Positions 40,627 to 50,324 of a stretch of 64,000 nt of DNA are shown one piece after another (position 1 is the stretch's first letter; every line of letters starts with the position of its first letter). The position numbers were made by a program, and so were the translations under genes. The stretch is from positions 1 through 64,000 of the forward strand of contig JAFGLF010000078.1 in assembly GCA_016928195.1 (NCBI GenBank), written 5' to 3'. Source of the DNA: Elusimicrobiota bacterium. GTDB lineage: Bacteria > Elusimicrobiota > UBA8919. Below the pieces are notes generated by a model, which had not been told where the DNA came from, ran no database searches, and saw only the letters and a program-made list of their open reading frames with translations.

Positions 40627-43275
40627 TTAAAAATAGATATCCAGAGTAAGAGTTGTAAAATTATCCGTATCGTCTCCTGAAGGGTCCCATTCTCTTTTTG
40701 CATATCTGGTTACCATATGTTCCAACGTTATCTTTGCATTGTTATTGAAAAAATGTTCTCCTTTAATCTGGTAATAATGTTTAGGATAAACATGATTGTC
40801 CAGATAGAGATATATATTCTCTGTCCTGTATTTCGTCCAGAGATTGGTTTTTTGTGATATTTTATTACTAATATAAAGCTCATAATGCCTGTTTATCTCA
40901 TTTCGCGGATTACTAGGATCTATATAAAGTGTAGAACGTTCATCCGAAGCAATACCGTATTTATCACGTTTTCTTCCGGTAGAAAACACAATATCCGTAC
41001 CGTTAATATTGTATAAACCGACATTACCCTGAAGTATTTTTCTATAATAATCAGTATTTGACAACCGTTTGATTTCGTCGTATTCAGCGTTTAAAGTAAA
41101 CTTTCTTATAACCTGTATAACCCTGTAATTCCAGCCCTTCTGGTCACCATAAAAATCATCAAAATAGTCCGTTATGCTTGAATCTGCAGAGGCAGACGCG
41201 AGATAATCCGATTCAACTCTGAACCTCGGTTTAAATTTAGTATCTACCTTCCTATATTGGACTTCAGTATTTGTAATAACTTTCAATACATTCTTAAGTT
41301 TAAGTCTTGCGCTTATTACCTCGCCTTCCTCACGAACCGGAGAAATAATAGTATCGGATATGGTCGGAGCGTATGGATTAGACATATCCTTTATCGCATC
41401 CCTTCGGTATTTATTCTTACTATAAAGTATCGAATATTCCAAAAGATTATCTTTTTCAAAATGACTGCCCGACATATCAAATGCGTAGGTTAAATCGTTT
41501 CCGACAAAGCTGGTAGCAATTTCAACATCCTCAGACGGGATATAAAGCTGACCATATTTATTGATTTCTGCATTGGCTAAGCGCTTGGCAGTATCATTAA
41601 ACCGAACCAAGGTATGGCGGAATGTCCATCTCTTCCACCTTCTCTGAATCTGACCTCCGGTAGTAGTTGAATCATATTTATGTTTTATAACAAAAGCATC
41701 GTAATTAAAACCCGTCACCTCTCCTCTTACCTGAACACCTTTATACCGCCAGCTTGGGTAAAAAAGATAGAGCCAGTAGTCAACAGGATAGTCTATCCAG
41801 AGATTTCCGATAGTAACCGTTTCCAAATTCGGATGAATATTATTTAATATTGCTTTTAAAGCAAGCAATTCAACAGCAGGATTACTTTCCTGGTGACCAT
41901 AATAGGAAAAAACGGCTGTTTCATCACCAACTTCTTTTTCTTTTGATACTATATCCGCCTGAATACCGACATTTTCCATACTACCGAGAACATATAGTTT
42001 ATTGTAATATAAAATTTCTTTGTTCCTTTCAGGCGTATCCATATATTTAACAGAAAGATTATCTGCTAAACGAATATTTACCGGTTCCGCTTTCGTAACC
42101 TGAACAGAAGGAGCAGGAGCGGTTATCAAAGGGTCAAGTTCTTTGCCCCGAACCGAAAACTGGTCAATACAGATTTTACCTTTGTATGTCTGATATGAAG
42201 TACCGACAATTGCAAACTCCAGGGATTTAATTTTACTCATGTCTGAAGAACGGTCATCCTCGTTCTCCTTTTCTGATAATATGCGAAAATCACTTATTGG
42301 AACCGATAACTCAGTCCAGCCTCTTTTTTTAAGTACGTCCCTGTTCTCATACTGCCAGACATTACCCGAGGCGGTTAATATATTAACCTGCAGTATATTG
42401 GGAGAACCGTCACCTTTAACCCAGAATTTAATTCCTTCTACATTCTGCCAGTTAAGGACAGGTTTAAACTGGTCCGCAGCACTCACCCACGAAGGTACAA
42501 AACGGTCAGTACTGAGCGTATATTCCATTTCCATTGATAAATTTCCGGATTTTGCCTCATACGATGAAGTCAGCGAAAGTTCCGAACTGTCACCTCTAAA
42601 AACTTTATATCTGTTATTCTGATTGGACCGCTCAAAATCGTCTACGACTACTGTTTCCGATCTTCCGATGACTGCACTTACATCCTTTATTTTCTTAGGT
42701 ACGGCACAGAGAAAACTCGTTTTGGCAATAAATATCCTTCCGCCTCCTATAAAAGAAGAGGGCTCATCGTCAATTACAAAAGACAGAAATGACACTTTTC
42801 CTTCAATCAAACCGTTATTGTTCCCTCCCCAGTGAGAATCAAACTTCAGTTCTTCATTGACTTCACGCCATCCATTCCAGCCAATGCTTGAGACAACAAC
42901 TGCCTGAAAAATCTCACCGCTCTCATCCATAATATTTATTCTGAAGGAGCATCCCCGAGCATCTCCGTACAGCTTAAGTTTTATTCTAAGCGGAACACTG
43001 GGAAGTACTATAATATTTGTAATATTCACATAATCATTCTCTTGTGTGTTAAAATCATAAAGTAGTTTTGCCGATATTTTTTCACCTTCAAAATTTTTAA
43101 CAAGTCCGCTGAATTGGCTGGTTGACGCAGCCGAACCGTCCAGCTTCCAATCCTCCGTTTTTTCTATAGGAATATCTACATCCGAAAATTTCCCTTCCGC
43201 ATGTAACAGCTGTACGGTTATTCCGGTATTAATTAGTATTAATATTGATATTAATTTTTTTAAAGAATCTGTCAT
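40627..43275 (-). CDS. Large outer-membrane barrel with N-terminal carbohydrate-binding-like domains
   Basis: An 882-residue protein not assigned to a named family. A signal peptide (1-27) is followed by two CIA30/CBM11-like beta-sandwich domains (about residues 30-195 and 205-370; the second contains VVDDFERSNQNNRYKVFRGD and IKFWVKGDGSPNILQV). From about 400 to the end come many alternating aromatic/polar strands with long charged loops and a terminal phenylalanine (TLDIYF), the signature recognised by the Bam machinery. It would be an outer-membrane channel with a glycan-binding lid. It lies between two PorV/C-terminal-domain pairs, with gaps of 1 and 29 bp. Confidence 0.75.
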   Translation of the reverse strand: MTDSLKKLISILILINTGITVQLLHAEGKFSDVDIPIEKTEDWKLDGSAASTSQFSGLVKNFEGEKISAKLLYDFNTQENDYVNITNIIVLPSVPLRIKLKLYGDARGCSFRINIMDESGEIFQAVVVSSIGWNGWREVNEELKFDSHWGGNNNGLIEGKVSFLSFVIDDEPSSFIGGGRIFIAKTSFLCAVPKKIKDVSAVIGRSETVVVDDFERSNQNNRYKVFRGDSSELSLTSSYEAKSGNLSMEMEYTLSTDRFVPSWVSAADQFKPVLNWQNVEGIKFWVKGDGSPNILQVNILTASGNVWQYENRDVLKKRGWTELSVPISDFRILSEKENEDDRSSDMSKIKSLEFAIVGTSYQTYKGKICIDQFSVRGKELDPLITAPAPSVQVTKAEPVNIRLADNLSVKYMDTPERNKEILYYNKLYVLGSMENVGIQADIVSKEKEVGDETAVFSYYGHQESNPAVELLALKAILNNIHPNLETVTIGNLWIDYPVDYWLYLFYPSWRYKGVQVRGEVTGFNYDAFVIKHKYDSTTTGGQIQRRWKRWTFRHTLVRFNDTAKRLANAEINKYGQLYIPSEDVEIATSFVGNDLTYAFDMSGSHFEKDNLLEYSILYSKNKYRRDAIKDMSNPYAPTISDTIISPVREEGEVISARLKLKNVLKVITNTEVQYRKVDTKFKPRFRVESDYLASASADSSITDYFDDFYGDQKGWNYRVIQVIRKFTLNAEYDEIKRLSNTDYYRKILQGNVGLYNINGTDIVFSTGRKRDKYGIASDERSTLYIDPSNPRNEINRHYELYISNKISQKTNLWTKYRTENIYLYLDNHVYPKHYYQIKGEHFFNNNAKITLEHMVTRYAKREWDPSGDDTDNFTTLTLDIYF

Positions 43276-43276
43276 T

Positions 43277-44164
43277 TTATAATCCTACATTAATACTGAA
43301 AATATGTGTCGGACCCAAATCCGTGTGATTTTCATACGCAAAGTCAAATCTTACCCTGTCCACACCTACACTTATACCTCCGGATGTAATCCAGCTATGG
43401 TTGTTTGCTGCAAACTGGGACGCACCCAACCGGCATCCTATCATATCGGACACAATCCAGTATTCTGTACCAAGCTGTAACAATTTTTCAGACCCCAGTA
43501 ATGCATCACAGTCCAATGATAACGTAAATCTCTTTTTCAAAAAACATATTCCTGTACGAACGTTTACCGGAATATAATCTATGGCATCCGTATCCCATCT
43601 TATCGCTGTATAGCCGACATTCTGAGCAGTAATTCCTATACGAAACATCTCATTCAATGGCAACGGCGGCTCAAAAAGCATGCCTAAATCCACTCCAAAA
43701 CCGCTGCCATTACTTATTGAAGAGGCTTTATAGAATTTTGTTGTCACACCGCCTGATACCCATTTCCACAATTTCATACCATATGATATTGAAAATGTAT
43801 TTTCAGAATATTCTAAAAAATCCACTTCTCTGGTTGTCCCGTAATTAAACCAGCCCACACCCAGACTTCCAAATCCTGTGTCAGGACGGGCATAGGAAAG
43901 TGTTGTAAAATCTACCAAGCCCAGATTATATATATCATTATACATAAACTCCGCTTCCGCACGTTTTATATATGACAGTCCCGCCGGATTCCAGTATATA
44001 GCAGATGCATCATCAGCTACTGATGTAAAAGCCCCGCCCATACCGCGGCTGCGTGCTCCTATAGCGATAGGGTCGAAAGCAGCACCGTAAAGACAGATGA
44101 CAGATGACAGATGACAGATGACAAATGTAAGTAAATAAACAATTATATATTTTTTTATTTTCAT
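43277..44164 (-). CDS. PorV/PorQ-family outer-membrane barrel protein
   Basis: A 295-residue barrel. Signal peptide ends LSSVICLYGA; the family motif GARSRGMGGAFTSVADDA with IYWNPAGLSYI follows, and strands continue to FSINVGL at the C-terminus. It is shorter than the other two copies in this window. It follows the C-terminal-domain protein gene at 44205-46079 by 40 bp and precedes the large barrel by 1 bp. Proposed role: outer-membrane partner for that protein's export or anchoring, by analogy with PorV. Confidence 0.85.
   Translation of the reverse strand: MKIKKYIIVYLLTFVICHLSSVICLYGAAFDPIAIGARSRGMGGAFTSVADDASAIYWNPAGLSYIKRAEAEFMYNDIYNLGLVDFTTLSYARPDTGFGSLGVGWFNYGTTREVDFLEYSENTFSISYGMKLWKWVSGGVTTKFYKASSISNGSGFGVDLGMLFEPPLPLNEMFRIGITAQNVGYTAIRWDTDAIDYIPVNVRTGICFLKKRFTLSLDCDALLGSEKLLQLGTEYWIVSDMIGCRLGASQFAANNHSWITSGGISVGVDRVRFDFAYENHTDLGPTHIFSINVGL
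44082..44130 (-). repeat. 7-bp tandem repeat (cagatga) encoding the PorV-like signal peptide
   Basis: gcaccgtaaagaca (44082-44095) runs into three or four copies of the 7-mer cagatga. On the minus strand this gives VICHLSSVICLYGA, the hydrophobic end of the signal peptide. Confidence 0.9.
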
Positions 44165-44204
44165 TGTTTTTTTATATTCCCTTTCTTATTCGCTAACTTT
44201 CAGT

Positions 44205-46079
44205 CTATCTAAGCACTCCTACGACATTTGTGTAACGGTCATTCTCACCGTCGGCAGATTCCGCCCTAATTTGAAAAAAGTAAATCCCGTTACGTGCGGT
44301 ACGTTCATCCTTATCGTTCCCTGTCCACACCAGAGAATGCTCTCCTGCGGATAGGAGTTCTTCCGAACCAAGCTCCTGGATTACCCTGCCGTTGTTTGAA
44401 TAAATCTTTAATTTTACCGAGGCATCTTTTAAAAGTTTGAAACTAAAAGTAATGGTATCTTCTATTCCATCACTGTTGGGTGAAAAAGGATTATTATCAA
44501 ATGATATATTATCCAATATACCTTTTCCTCCGGCTAATGCCACAGTAGGATTCACCAGATATTCCAAATCATCAAAAATTACATATCCGTTTCCTCCTCC
44601 GCTTTTGGAAACCGTAAGTCTTATGTATTTAATTTTCTTTAAATCAAGAATACTGTCATCTCCTGTTTCGCTGCCATATAATCCAAAATCCGAGAACGGT
44701 ATGGTAAGGGTCTGCCATTCATCATCTGTATCAGTAACGGAAGTATACTTTTTCCAGAAATGTGTATTATCACTATCCAAAACATGAATCTCCAAATCGT
44801 TTATTGCATTGTCACCCGCATATTTCAAACGGAGCGAATTGGAAAGAGACATATTAGGATAGAATAATCTTGCCATATGGACCAAATTGCCGGAATTGAA
44901 TATATACGAAAGACGTAAAGCGTACCCGTCATAACCGGCAATTTGCGATAAACTGCCCTGCGCATTACTGTCTGCATATACACCCCAGCTGGTGTGAGTG
45001 ACCGGTTTATCAATATCATCAATAACTTTTATTACACCTTCAGATGTTGCCGAACGCACAAACCTGATATCATCAAACCATATTTTCCCGCTGCCCCTGC
45101 ACACATTCTCTATCAAATATATAACAAAAGTCCTTATTTCCTGTAATTCCTCATTACTAATCTGGTCGTAGTATCTGAGAGGTATTGATATTTTCTCCCA
45201 TGTTGTTCCTATACCCCAGATTCTAACCACCTGTTCTGTGGAAGTAGAAGAACCCAATGCTATGCTGAAAGCTTCATTATCATTTGAACTTTTCACATAG
45301 AACTGAAGATGTGTGGCAGTGGTAATATCTACTCCGTTCGGAGTGCTCCAGTACCCGCTCTCATAAGAACCTAGATTTGTGTATTCCAGTTTCAGGGAGT
45401 AACTTCCAGAATATACATTACCGGCTGTATTATCATAGGTTGCGGTTATTGTACTGCCGCCATTGCCCCAGTCGCCAAAACTACCGCCTAATTTATTTTT
45501 GGTACTGGCAGGTCCGCCCTCAAAATCGTCTAACAGTATATCTGTCGGGTCTAGTGCATTTTTCCGATAAAGCTCTAACCGGTCTATCTCAAGGGTTCCG
45601 GAACCGCCTTCGCCCGGCACAACAGCAAATGCTATTTCATACACCTGATAAGTGTTAAAATCACCATTGCCTGTGGCTGCAAGACTTAAATCGGAAAAAG
45701 GCAATATCTGCTCTGTCCAGACGGAAGCTGCCGTCACGCCGTTAAATTGTTTGTACCAGCGGTCCCCGTCTGAATCTATGAGAGTAATAAGAAGATTATT
45801 ATTATTACCGCTTCCGCGATACCAAAAGCGTAAAGAATCCCCCCCGCTTATATCATAAAGGGATACATCTTTAACCGTCTGTGCCCATGTACCGGATGAA
45901 AAATCATAATAGAGAAGCATACTGCCGCCGGATACCGCCATCAAATATTTGACCGCAGCGTCACCTTCTTCCGACCATCCTATAACAATATCCATATCAT
46001 CAATAATCTCTGTATTGGATAGTGCAGGAAAAATTATTAAAAAATTAAAAGTGATAATTACCAGTAATATTTTTTTCAT
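44205..46079 (-). CDS. Secreted protein with three carbohydrate-binding-like domains and FlgD-type C-terminal domain
   Basis: A 624-residue exported protein: signal peptide (1-21), then three CIA30/CBM-like beta-sandwich domains (about residues 22-175, 180-345 and 350-515), each with a D-x-x-x-W start and a LRFWYRGSGNNNNLLI-type strand, and a C-terminal FlgD-like domain (VKLKIYSNNGRVIQELGSEE; WTGNDKDERTARNGIYFFQI). No catalytic motif was seen. It overlaps the GH130 gene by 4 bp and precedes a PorV-like gene, so it is probably a surface glycan-capture protein for the nearby importer and phosphorylases. Confidence 0.82.
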   Translation of the reverse strand: MKKILLVIITFNFLIIFPALSNTEIIDDMDIVIGWSEEGDAAVKYLMAVSGGSMLLYYDFSSGTWAQTVKDVSLYDISGGDSLRFWYRGSGNNNNLLITLIDSDGDRWYKQFNGVTAASVWTEQILPFSDLSLAATGNGDFNTYQVYEIAFAVVPGEGGSGTLEIDRLELYRKNALDPTDILLDDFEGGPASTKNKLGGSFGDWGNGGSTITATYDNTAGNVYSGSYSLKLEYTNLGSYESGYWSTPNGVDITTATHLQFYVKSSNDNEAFSIALGSSTSTEQVVRIWGIGTTWEKISIPLRYYDQISNEELQEIRTFVIYLIENVCRGSGKIWFDDIRFVRSATSEGVIKVIDDIDKPVTHTSWGVYADSNAQGSLSQIAGYDGYALRLSYIFNSGNLVHMARLFYPNMSLSNSLRLKYAGDNAINDLEIHVLDSDNTHFWKKYTSVTDTDDEWQTLTIPFSDFGLYGSETGDDSILDLKKIKYIRLTVSKSGGGNGYVIFDDLEYLVNPTVALAGGKGILDNISFDNNPFSPNSDGIEDTITFSFKLLKDASVKLKIYSNNGRVIQELGSEELLSAGEHSLVWTGNDKDERTARNGIYFFQIRAESADGENDRYTNVVGVLR

Positions 46080-47077
46080 GGTTTTACCGGAAAAGAAAGA
46101 ACATAATCAACCAGTTCTTTCAATGGAACTTCGGCTACACAGCATACAATATCGGCTCCGCCGTAATATACAAGAATCTTACCGTCAATAATAATATTAG
46201 CCGTAGGAAAAACAACATCGTGTTCAATACCGGTTGTTTCAAATTCTGCTTCGGGAAGCATAATAGAGTCAGGTGCACGGGCAATAACCTTTCTCGGGTC
46301 ATTCAGATCCAGCATCATCACGCCGGTTCCGTATATGCGTTTATTGTCCACTCCATGATAGATAACAAGCCAACCCTGAGCCGTTTTTATAGGAGGAGGG
46401 CCCGCTCCGATTTTTGCACTTTCCCATTCAAACACGGATTGTGCAAGCAGGGAATTGCCGTCCCAATTCAGCATATCTTCGGAAAAAGCAATCCATATAC
46501 TGGGTTTTTCGCACCCGTATTCGGGCCCCACCCATTCCGCCGGTCTGTGCATCATAATATAGCGGCCGTTAATTTTTTCAGGAAAAATAACGGCATCCCT
46601 ATCATCAATGTTGTCAGGCGTTATCGGCCCCAGCCGCTCAAACTTTTTTAAATCTTTTGAACGGAGCAGACCGGAACGTGACAGATTTTTTCTGACTGTA
46701 ATAGGAGCATCTGCCGGCGGTCTCGGCGTTTTTTTCTTCCAGAACATGCCGGGAGGGAAAAAACGGAATGCATAGGTAACATAAAAATACTCTCCGAACT
46801 TTACAATCCTTGCATCCTCCACACACCCTCCGTCATATTCTCCCTCGGTAGGGCCAAAAACAGGTTTATCGGATACTCTTTTAAAACTATACCCATCCTT
46901 ACTGGTTGCAAGTCCAAAATATATTCTATAATCCTCTATCTCTCCTGAAGCACGGTAAAGCATATAAACCGTGCCGTTCTCACGCCATACCCCGGGATTG
47001 AGTACCGCTACTTTTTCCCAGTCGCCCTTTCCAGTAGGTTTCAGAATCGGATTGCCTTCATATTTTTTTAATTTCAT
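46076..47077 (-). CDS. GH130 beta-mannoside phosphorylase/hydrolase
   Basis: Start taken at the ATG at 47077, which overlaps the GH65 stop as ATGA. The 333-residue five-bladed propeller has the GH130 landmarks KYEGNPILKPTGKGDWE, LYRASGEIEDYRIYFGLATS, GGCVEDARIVKFGEYFYVTY (catalytic Asp region), DDRDAVIFPEKINGRYIMMHRP and YGGADIVCCVAEVPL at the end. Most GH130 enzymes phosphorolyse beta-mannosides to mannose-1-phosphate; a few hydrolyse. No signal peptide, so it is intracellular. Its place between GH65 and binding proteins supports use of a mannose-containing glycan. Confidence 0.92.
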   Translation of the reverse strand: MKLKKYEGNPILKPTGKGDWEKVAVLNPGVWRENGTVYMLYRASGEIEDYRIYFGLATSKDGYSFKRVSDKPVFGPTEGEYDGGCVEDARIVKFGEYFYVTYAFRFFPPGMFWKKKTPRPPADAPITVRKNLSRSGLLRSKDLKKFERLGPITPDNIDDRDAVIFPEKINGRYIMMHRPAEWVGPEYGCEKPSIWIAFSEDMLNWDGNSLLAQSVFEWESAKIGAGPPPIKTAQGWLVIYHGVDNKRIYGTGVMMLDLNDPRKVIARAPDSIMLPEAEFETTGIEHDVVFPTANIIIDGKILVYYGGADIVCCVAEVPLKELVDYVLSFPVKP

Positions 47078-49341
47078 TTTAACACACACACCTTTTTATC
47101 AAACACCTTAACATTTTGGCTGTTTTTTAACTTTTTATCAATATTAACTTTTACGGCGCTTCCTTCTATTTTTACATTTAATAAATTTCCTCTGTAAATA
47201 ATTTTAAACTGAACATTTCGCCACTGTTCGGGCAATCTGGGAACAAATTCAATCTTATCTTTATATAATCTCATTCCGCAAAAACCATTTATCAGGGTCT
47301 GCCACGTACCGCCCAAGCATGCCGAATGTATTCCAAGAAATACGTTTTTCATTACATCATCCAAGTCCAATCTCGCCGATTTCTGGAAATAATCGTAACT
47401 CTTGCTTTTATATCCCAGTTCCGCAGCCATTATGGCATGCGTATTATAACTTAGCGAGGAATCGTGAAGCGTTAATTTCTCATAATATTTCCATGCATTC
47501 TCTTTTTGTTCACGGGTAAACATATTGTTATGCAGATACATCATAAGAATAACATCAGCCTGTTTTACCACCCTGTGTCTTAACAGTGTATCCCAGGTAA
47601 TACCCGACTCTGTAGCTATTTCCTTCCCGGGCTTAACTTTCTTCATTTCAACCGGTCTTTTATCAAGAAACATATCGTCTTCAATAAATAATTTGCTTTT
47701 TTTATCATAATTTATGTATATGTTTTCTGCGATGCTTTTCCATTTTCTTAGTTCAGCAGGACTTAAACTAAGTTTTTTACTTATCATTTTAAACTTGGGC
47801 TGGAACCTTTTTCTAATACTATTAACGGTCTCAATACAGGAGCGAAGATTAAACCTGGCATTCCAGTTTGTATAGGAATTATTGTTTACTACGCCGGCAT
47901 ATTCATTCGGCCCTTTAACATTATTTATAACATATCTGCCTTTTCTCGGATTAAAATAAACCCTGCTTGCCCAGAATCTTGAAGTTTCAATTAAAAGTTC
48001 CAAACCATAATTGAGCATAAAATTGTCATCACCGGTAGCATTATAGTAATGCATAACCGCATATGCTACGTCTGATACAATATGAATACCGGCATTGGCA
48101 TATTCCCAGTTATCTGCCTGTTCATGACCGGGGAATGAACTCATCCATGGAAACATTGCACCTTCAAACCACAACTTCTTTGCCTTCTGCCGTGCGGCAG
48201 GAAGTGTCAGGTACCTGTATTTCAAAAGTGCCTTTGCCGTTTCGGGATGCGTATAGATAAAGAAAGACAATATAAATATCTCGGTGTCCCAGAAACAATT
48301 ACCATAATGCATCTCGCTTGTAAGACCTCTTGAACCTATATTTACACGCGGATCATTCTTATTTCCCATCTGGATAAGGTGGTAGATTAAAAATCTTAAA
48401 CTCTGCTGGTCTCTTTTGTTACCGTCTATCTTGATATCGCTTATATTCCACCTTTCTTTCCATCTGTCCGTATGTTCCTGCAATAACTTCAAATAACCTT
48501 TTTTTAAGGACTCATCTGCTTTGCTTAATGCAGCCCTTTTTATATCCTTCTTGTTGTCTCTTGTTGTATATACGGCAATTGTTTTTAAAAATGTATATTC
48601 CTTCGCTTCGGTTACCCTAAATACCGACTTATTACTAATATACCGATGACTAACCTTATAATCATTACGGCATTTTATCTCTTTTTCGTCAACCGCTAAG
48701 CGGGTTTTAAAAAGTTCGCATATTTTATGCTTTGTTGTTTTTGTCTGAACTGTTATATAAGTGCCGTTTTTTATTTTTCCTTTTTCATGTGTATCATCTA
48801 TAAGAAAGTATTTTTCGTCCCTCAACTGGTATCCGCTGACATGAAAATCAATATTGGATACATTGGCGTCAAGTATATTATTTATTTCCATATTTCCGCT
48901 ATAATTTAAAGGCTTTATTTTAAAATGTGCTACCGCAATATGAGGGTCAGATATGCTTAAAAACCTTGTTATTTCAAACCTTGTGGTTTGATTTCTTTTG
49001 TTTGTCCATACAAATCTGCGCGTCAATACTCCGCGGTGCATATCAAGAGACCTTGTATACCCATTGATTTTGCCGGTATTGACATTAAGCATATCCCCTC
49101 CGACACATATCTGCGTGTTAAAATAGTTCGGAAGGTTCACAATTGCCTGATACTGCTTATTATATGAATCGAAAACTCCGGCAACATATGTTCCGCTGCA
49201 CGATTTGATATCGGAATACGAGGAACTTTCTTCCAGTGTTCCCCTCATTCCCATATAGCCGTTTGCAAGAGCAAAAATAGATTCCCAGTATAAATTTTTG
49301 CTCCGCTGATATCCGTTCTCAGTAATTAACCATTCATCCAT
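47074..49341 (-). CDS. GH65 disaccharide phosphorylase
   Basis: Start taken at the ATG at 49341 (MDEWLITENGYQ); the 22 codons upstream are repeat-derived. The 755-residue enzyme has the GH65 layout: N-terminal beta-sandwich, (alpha/alpha)6 barrel and C-terminal beta domain. Landmarks are GLTSEMHYGNCFWDTEIF, FPGHEQADNWEYANAGIHI and the catalytic acid E480 in VKGPNEYAG, then the late KKVKPGKEIATESGITWDTL. Members invert alpha-glucosides (maltose, trehalose, kojibiose, nigerose) to beta-glucose-1-phosphate. The adjacent beta-PGM-like gene fits that product. Substrate linkage cannot be told from sequence. Confidence 0.93.
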   Translation of the reverse strand: MDEWLITENGYQRSKNLYWESIFALANGYMGMRGTLEESSSYSDIKSCSGTYVAGVFDSYNKQYQAIVNLPNYFNTQICVGGDMLNVNTGKINGYTRSLDMHRGVLTRRFVWTNKRNQTTRFEITRFLSISDPHIAVAHFKIKPLNYSGNMEINNILDANVSNIDFHVSGYQLRDEKYFLIDDTHEKGKIKNGTYITVQTKTTKHKICELFKTRLAVDEKEIKCRNDYKVSHRYISNKSVFRVTEAKEYTFLKTIAVYTTRDNKKDIKRAALSKADESLKKGYLKLLQEHTDRWKERWNISDIKIDGNKRDQQSLRFLIYHLIQMGNKNDPRVNIGSRGLTSEMHYGNCFWDTEIFILSFFIYTHPETAKALLKYRYLTLPAARQKAKKLWFEGAMFPWMSSFPGHEQADNWEYANAGIHIVSDVAYAVMHYYNATGDDNFMLNYGLELLIETSRFWASRVYFNPRKGRYVINNVKGPNEYAGVVNNNSYTNWNARFNLRSCIETVNSIRKRFQPKFKMISKKLSLSPAELRKWKSIAENIYINYDKKSKLFIEDDMFLDKRPVEMKKVKPGKEIATESGITWDTLLRHRVVKQADVILMMYLHNNMFTREQKENAWKYYEKLTLHDSSLSYNTHAIMAAELGYKSKSYDYFQKSARLDLDDVMKNVFLGIHSACLGGTWQTLINGFCGMRLYKDKIEFVPRLPEQWRNVQFKIIYRGNLLNVKIEGSAVKVNIDKKLKNSQNVKVFDKKVCVLK

Positions 49342-49344
49342 ATT

Positions 49345-49455
49345 TAAATTACACGGATGCAGACAGATGAAAATCACGGATTCAGACAGATGGTCATCTG
49401 CTTGCATTTATGCTTCTATCCGTCTGCATCTGCGCTTTTATCTGTTTGAATCTGC
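49345..49455. repeat. Degenerate repeats upstream of GH65 and in the HAD C-terminus
   Basis: acggatgcagacagatgaaa, cggattcagacagatgg and inverted catctgc...ccgtctgcatctgcgc words fill the gap and run into the last six codons (SADSNR) of the HAD gene. Confidence 0.8.
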
Positions 49456-50205
49456 GCTTATTAATTTTCCGATATCTATTTTTCTTAAATCTTCGGTGAC
49501 TATATCTGCGCCGGCTTTAGTAAGCGATTCCTTTTCACCGATACGAAAAACCCCCACAGCATAAAATCCCAATGATTTTGCAGCTTCTATTCCCGAGGGC
49601 GCATCTTCAAATACAACAAACTTTTTTATTTTTCCGCCGGAAAGAGTTTTTAACTGTTCTGCTGCAAATTTCAGTATATTCTGTTTACCGCCAAGGTCCA
49701 AACCACAGACATCTATATCAAATACCGAATAAAGAGTATCCTTGTCTTTTAAAACCCCATAGTTGTCTTTCAATTCATCAGTTATCCGTGATTTTGAAAC
49801 CTTCATTAACATCGGTTTCGCATTTTTTGAGGCGGAAGCAGCTGCCTGTAATATTCCGAGTTTTTTTGCTTTTAATAACTGTGTAACAGCATCGTGAAAT
49901 AATTTAAACTTACCTTCGTTTATAAGCTGTTTAATTAGTGTGTTTTTCTCCTCACAGTATTGCTCCAGTATTCTCTTTTTCTCTTCCTCTGTCCGCGCAC
50001 CCAGTCGTTCGTAAATACCTTTTAACTTCAATATATTATTTCCGCCCTCATACCTGGGTCTGGATGCTACGTGAGCAAAATAAAAATCCGAGGTTAACGA
50101 ATCCGCATTCCACGGGGATTTCATAGCTGTAATACGCCATGCCTCTTCATGCGGGCTGTCCACCACAACACCGTCTATATCCCAGATAAATCCTACAGTA
50201 TCCAT
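49438..50205 (-). CDS. Beta-phosphoglucomutase-like HAD protein
   Basis: A 255-residue HAD-superfamily protein with a helical cap. Motif I is FIWDIDGVVVDS (D9, D11), the cap follows (ERLGARTEEEKKRILEQ), motif II lies in QAAASASKNA, the motif III lysine is probably in the following helix, and motif IV is FEDAPSGIEAAKSLGF. These are the features of beta-PGM, which turns beta-glucose-1-phosphate into glucose-6-phosphate, the expected fate of a GH65 product made by the next gene. The C-terminal six residues come from a repeat array. Confidence 0.85.
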   Translation of the reverse strand: MDTVGFIWDIDGVVVDSPHEEAWRITAMKSPWNADSLTSDFYFAHVASRPRYEGGNNILKLKGIYERLGARTEEEKKRILEQYCEEKNTLIKQLINEGKFKLFHDAVTQLLKAKKLGILQAAASASKNAKPMLMKVSKSRITDELKDNYGVLKDKDTLYSVFDIDVCGLDLGGKQNILKFAAEQLKTLSGGKIKKFVVFEDAPSGIEAAKSLGFYAVGVFRIGEKESLTKAGADIVTEDLRKIDIGKLISADSNR

Positions 50206-50220
50206 GAGTTTTTCAAACTC

Positions 50221-50322
50221 TGATTACAGATTTCTTCCGCCAGTTGGCGGATACGATTCACAGATTAACAAATTGGTTTTATCTGCGTAATCTGCGGATA
50301 TTCCGCACTCTCTGCGTTATTT
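50221..50322. repeat. Repeat unit with 16-bp palindrome between HAD and permease genes
   Basis: Palindrome TCCGCCAGTTGGCGGA (50236-50251, one off-centre pair from the copies at 13073 and 23353) is flanked by tgattacagattt and cgattcacagattaac, then inverted tctgcgtaatctgcgg words. It fills the whole gap. Confidence 0.88.
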
Positions 50323-50324
50323 TT

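Noticed and set aside
49342..49407. Longer GH65 start at 49407
   Set aside because: The extra 22 residues are repeat-encoded and unlike any GH65 N-terminus; MDEWLITENGYQ at 49341 matches the family start.
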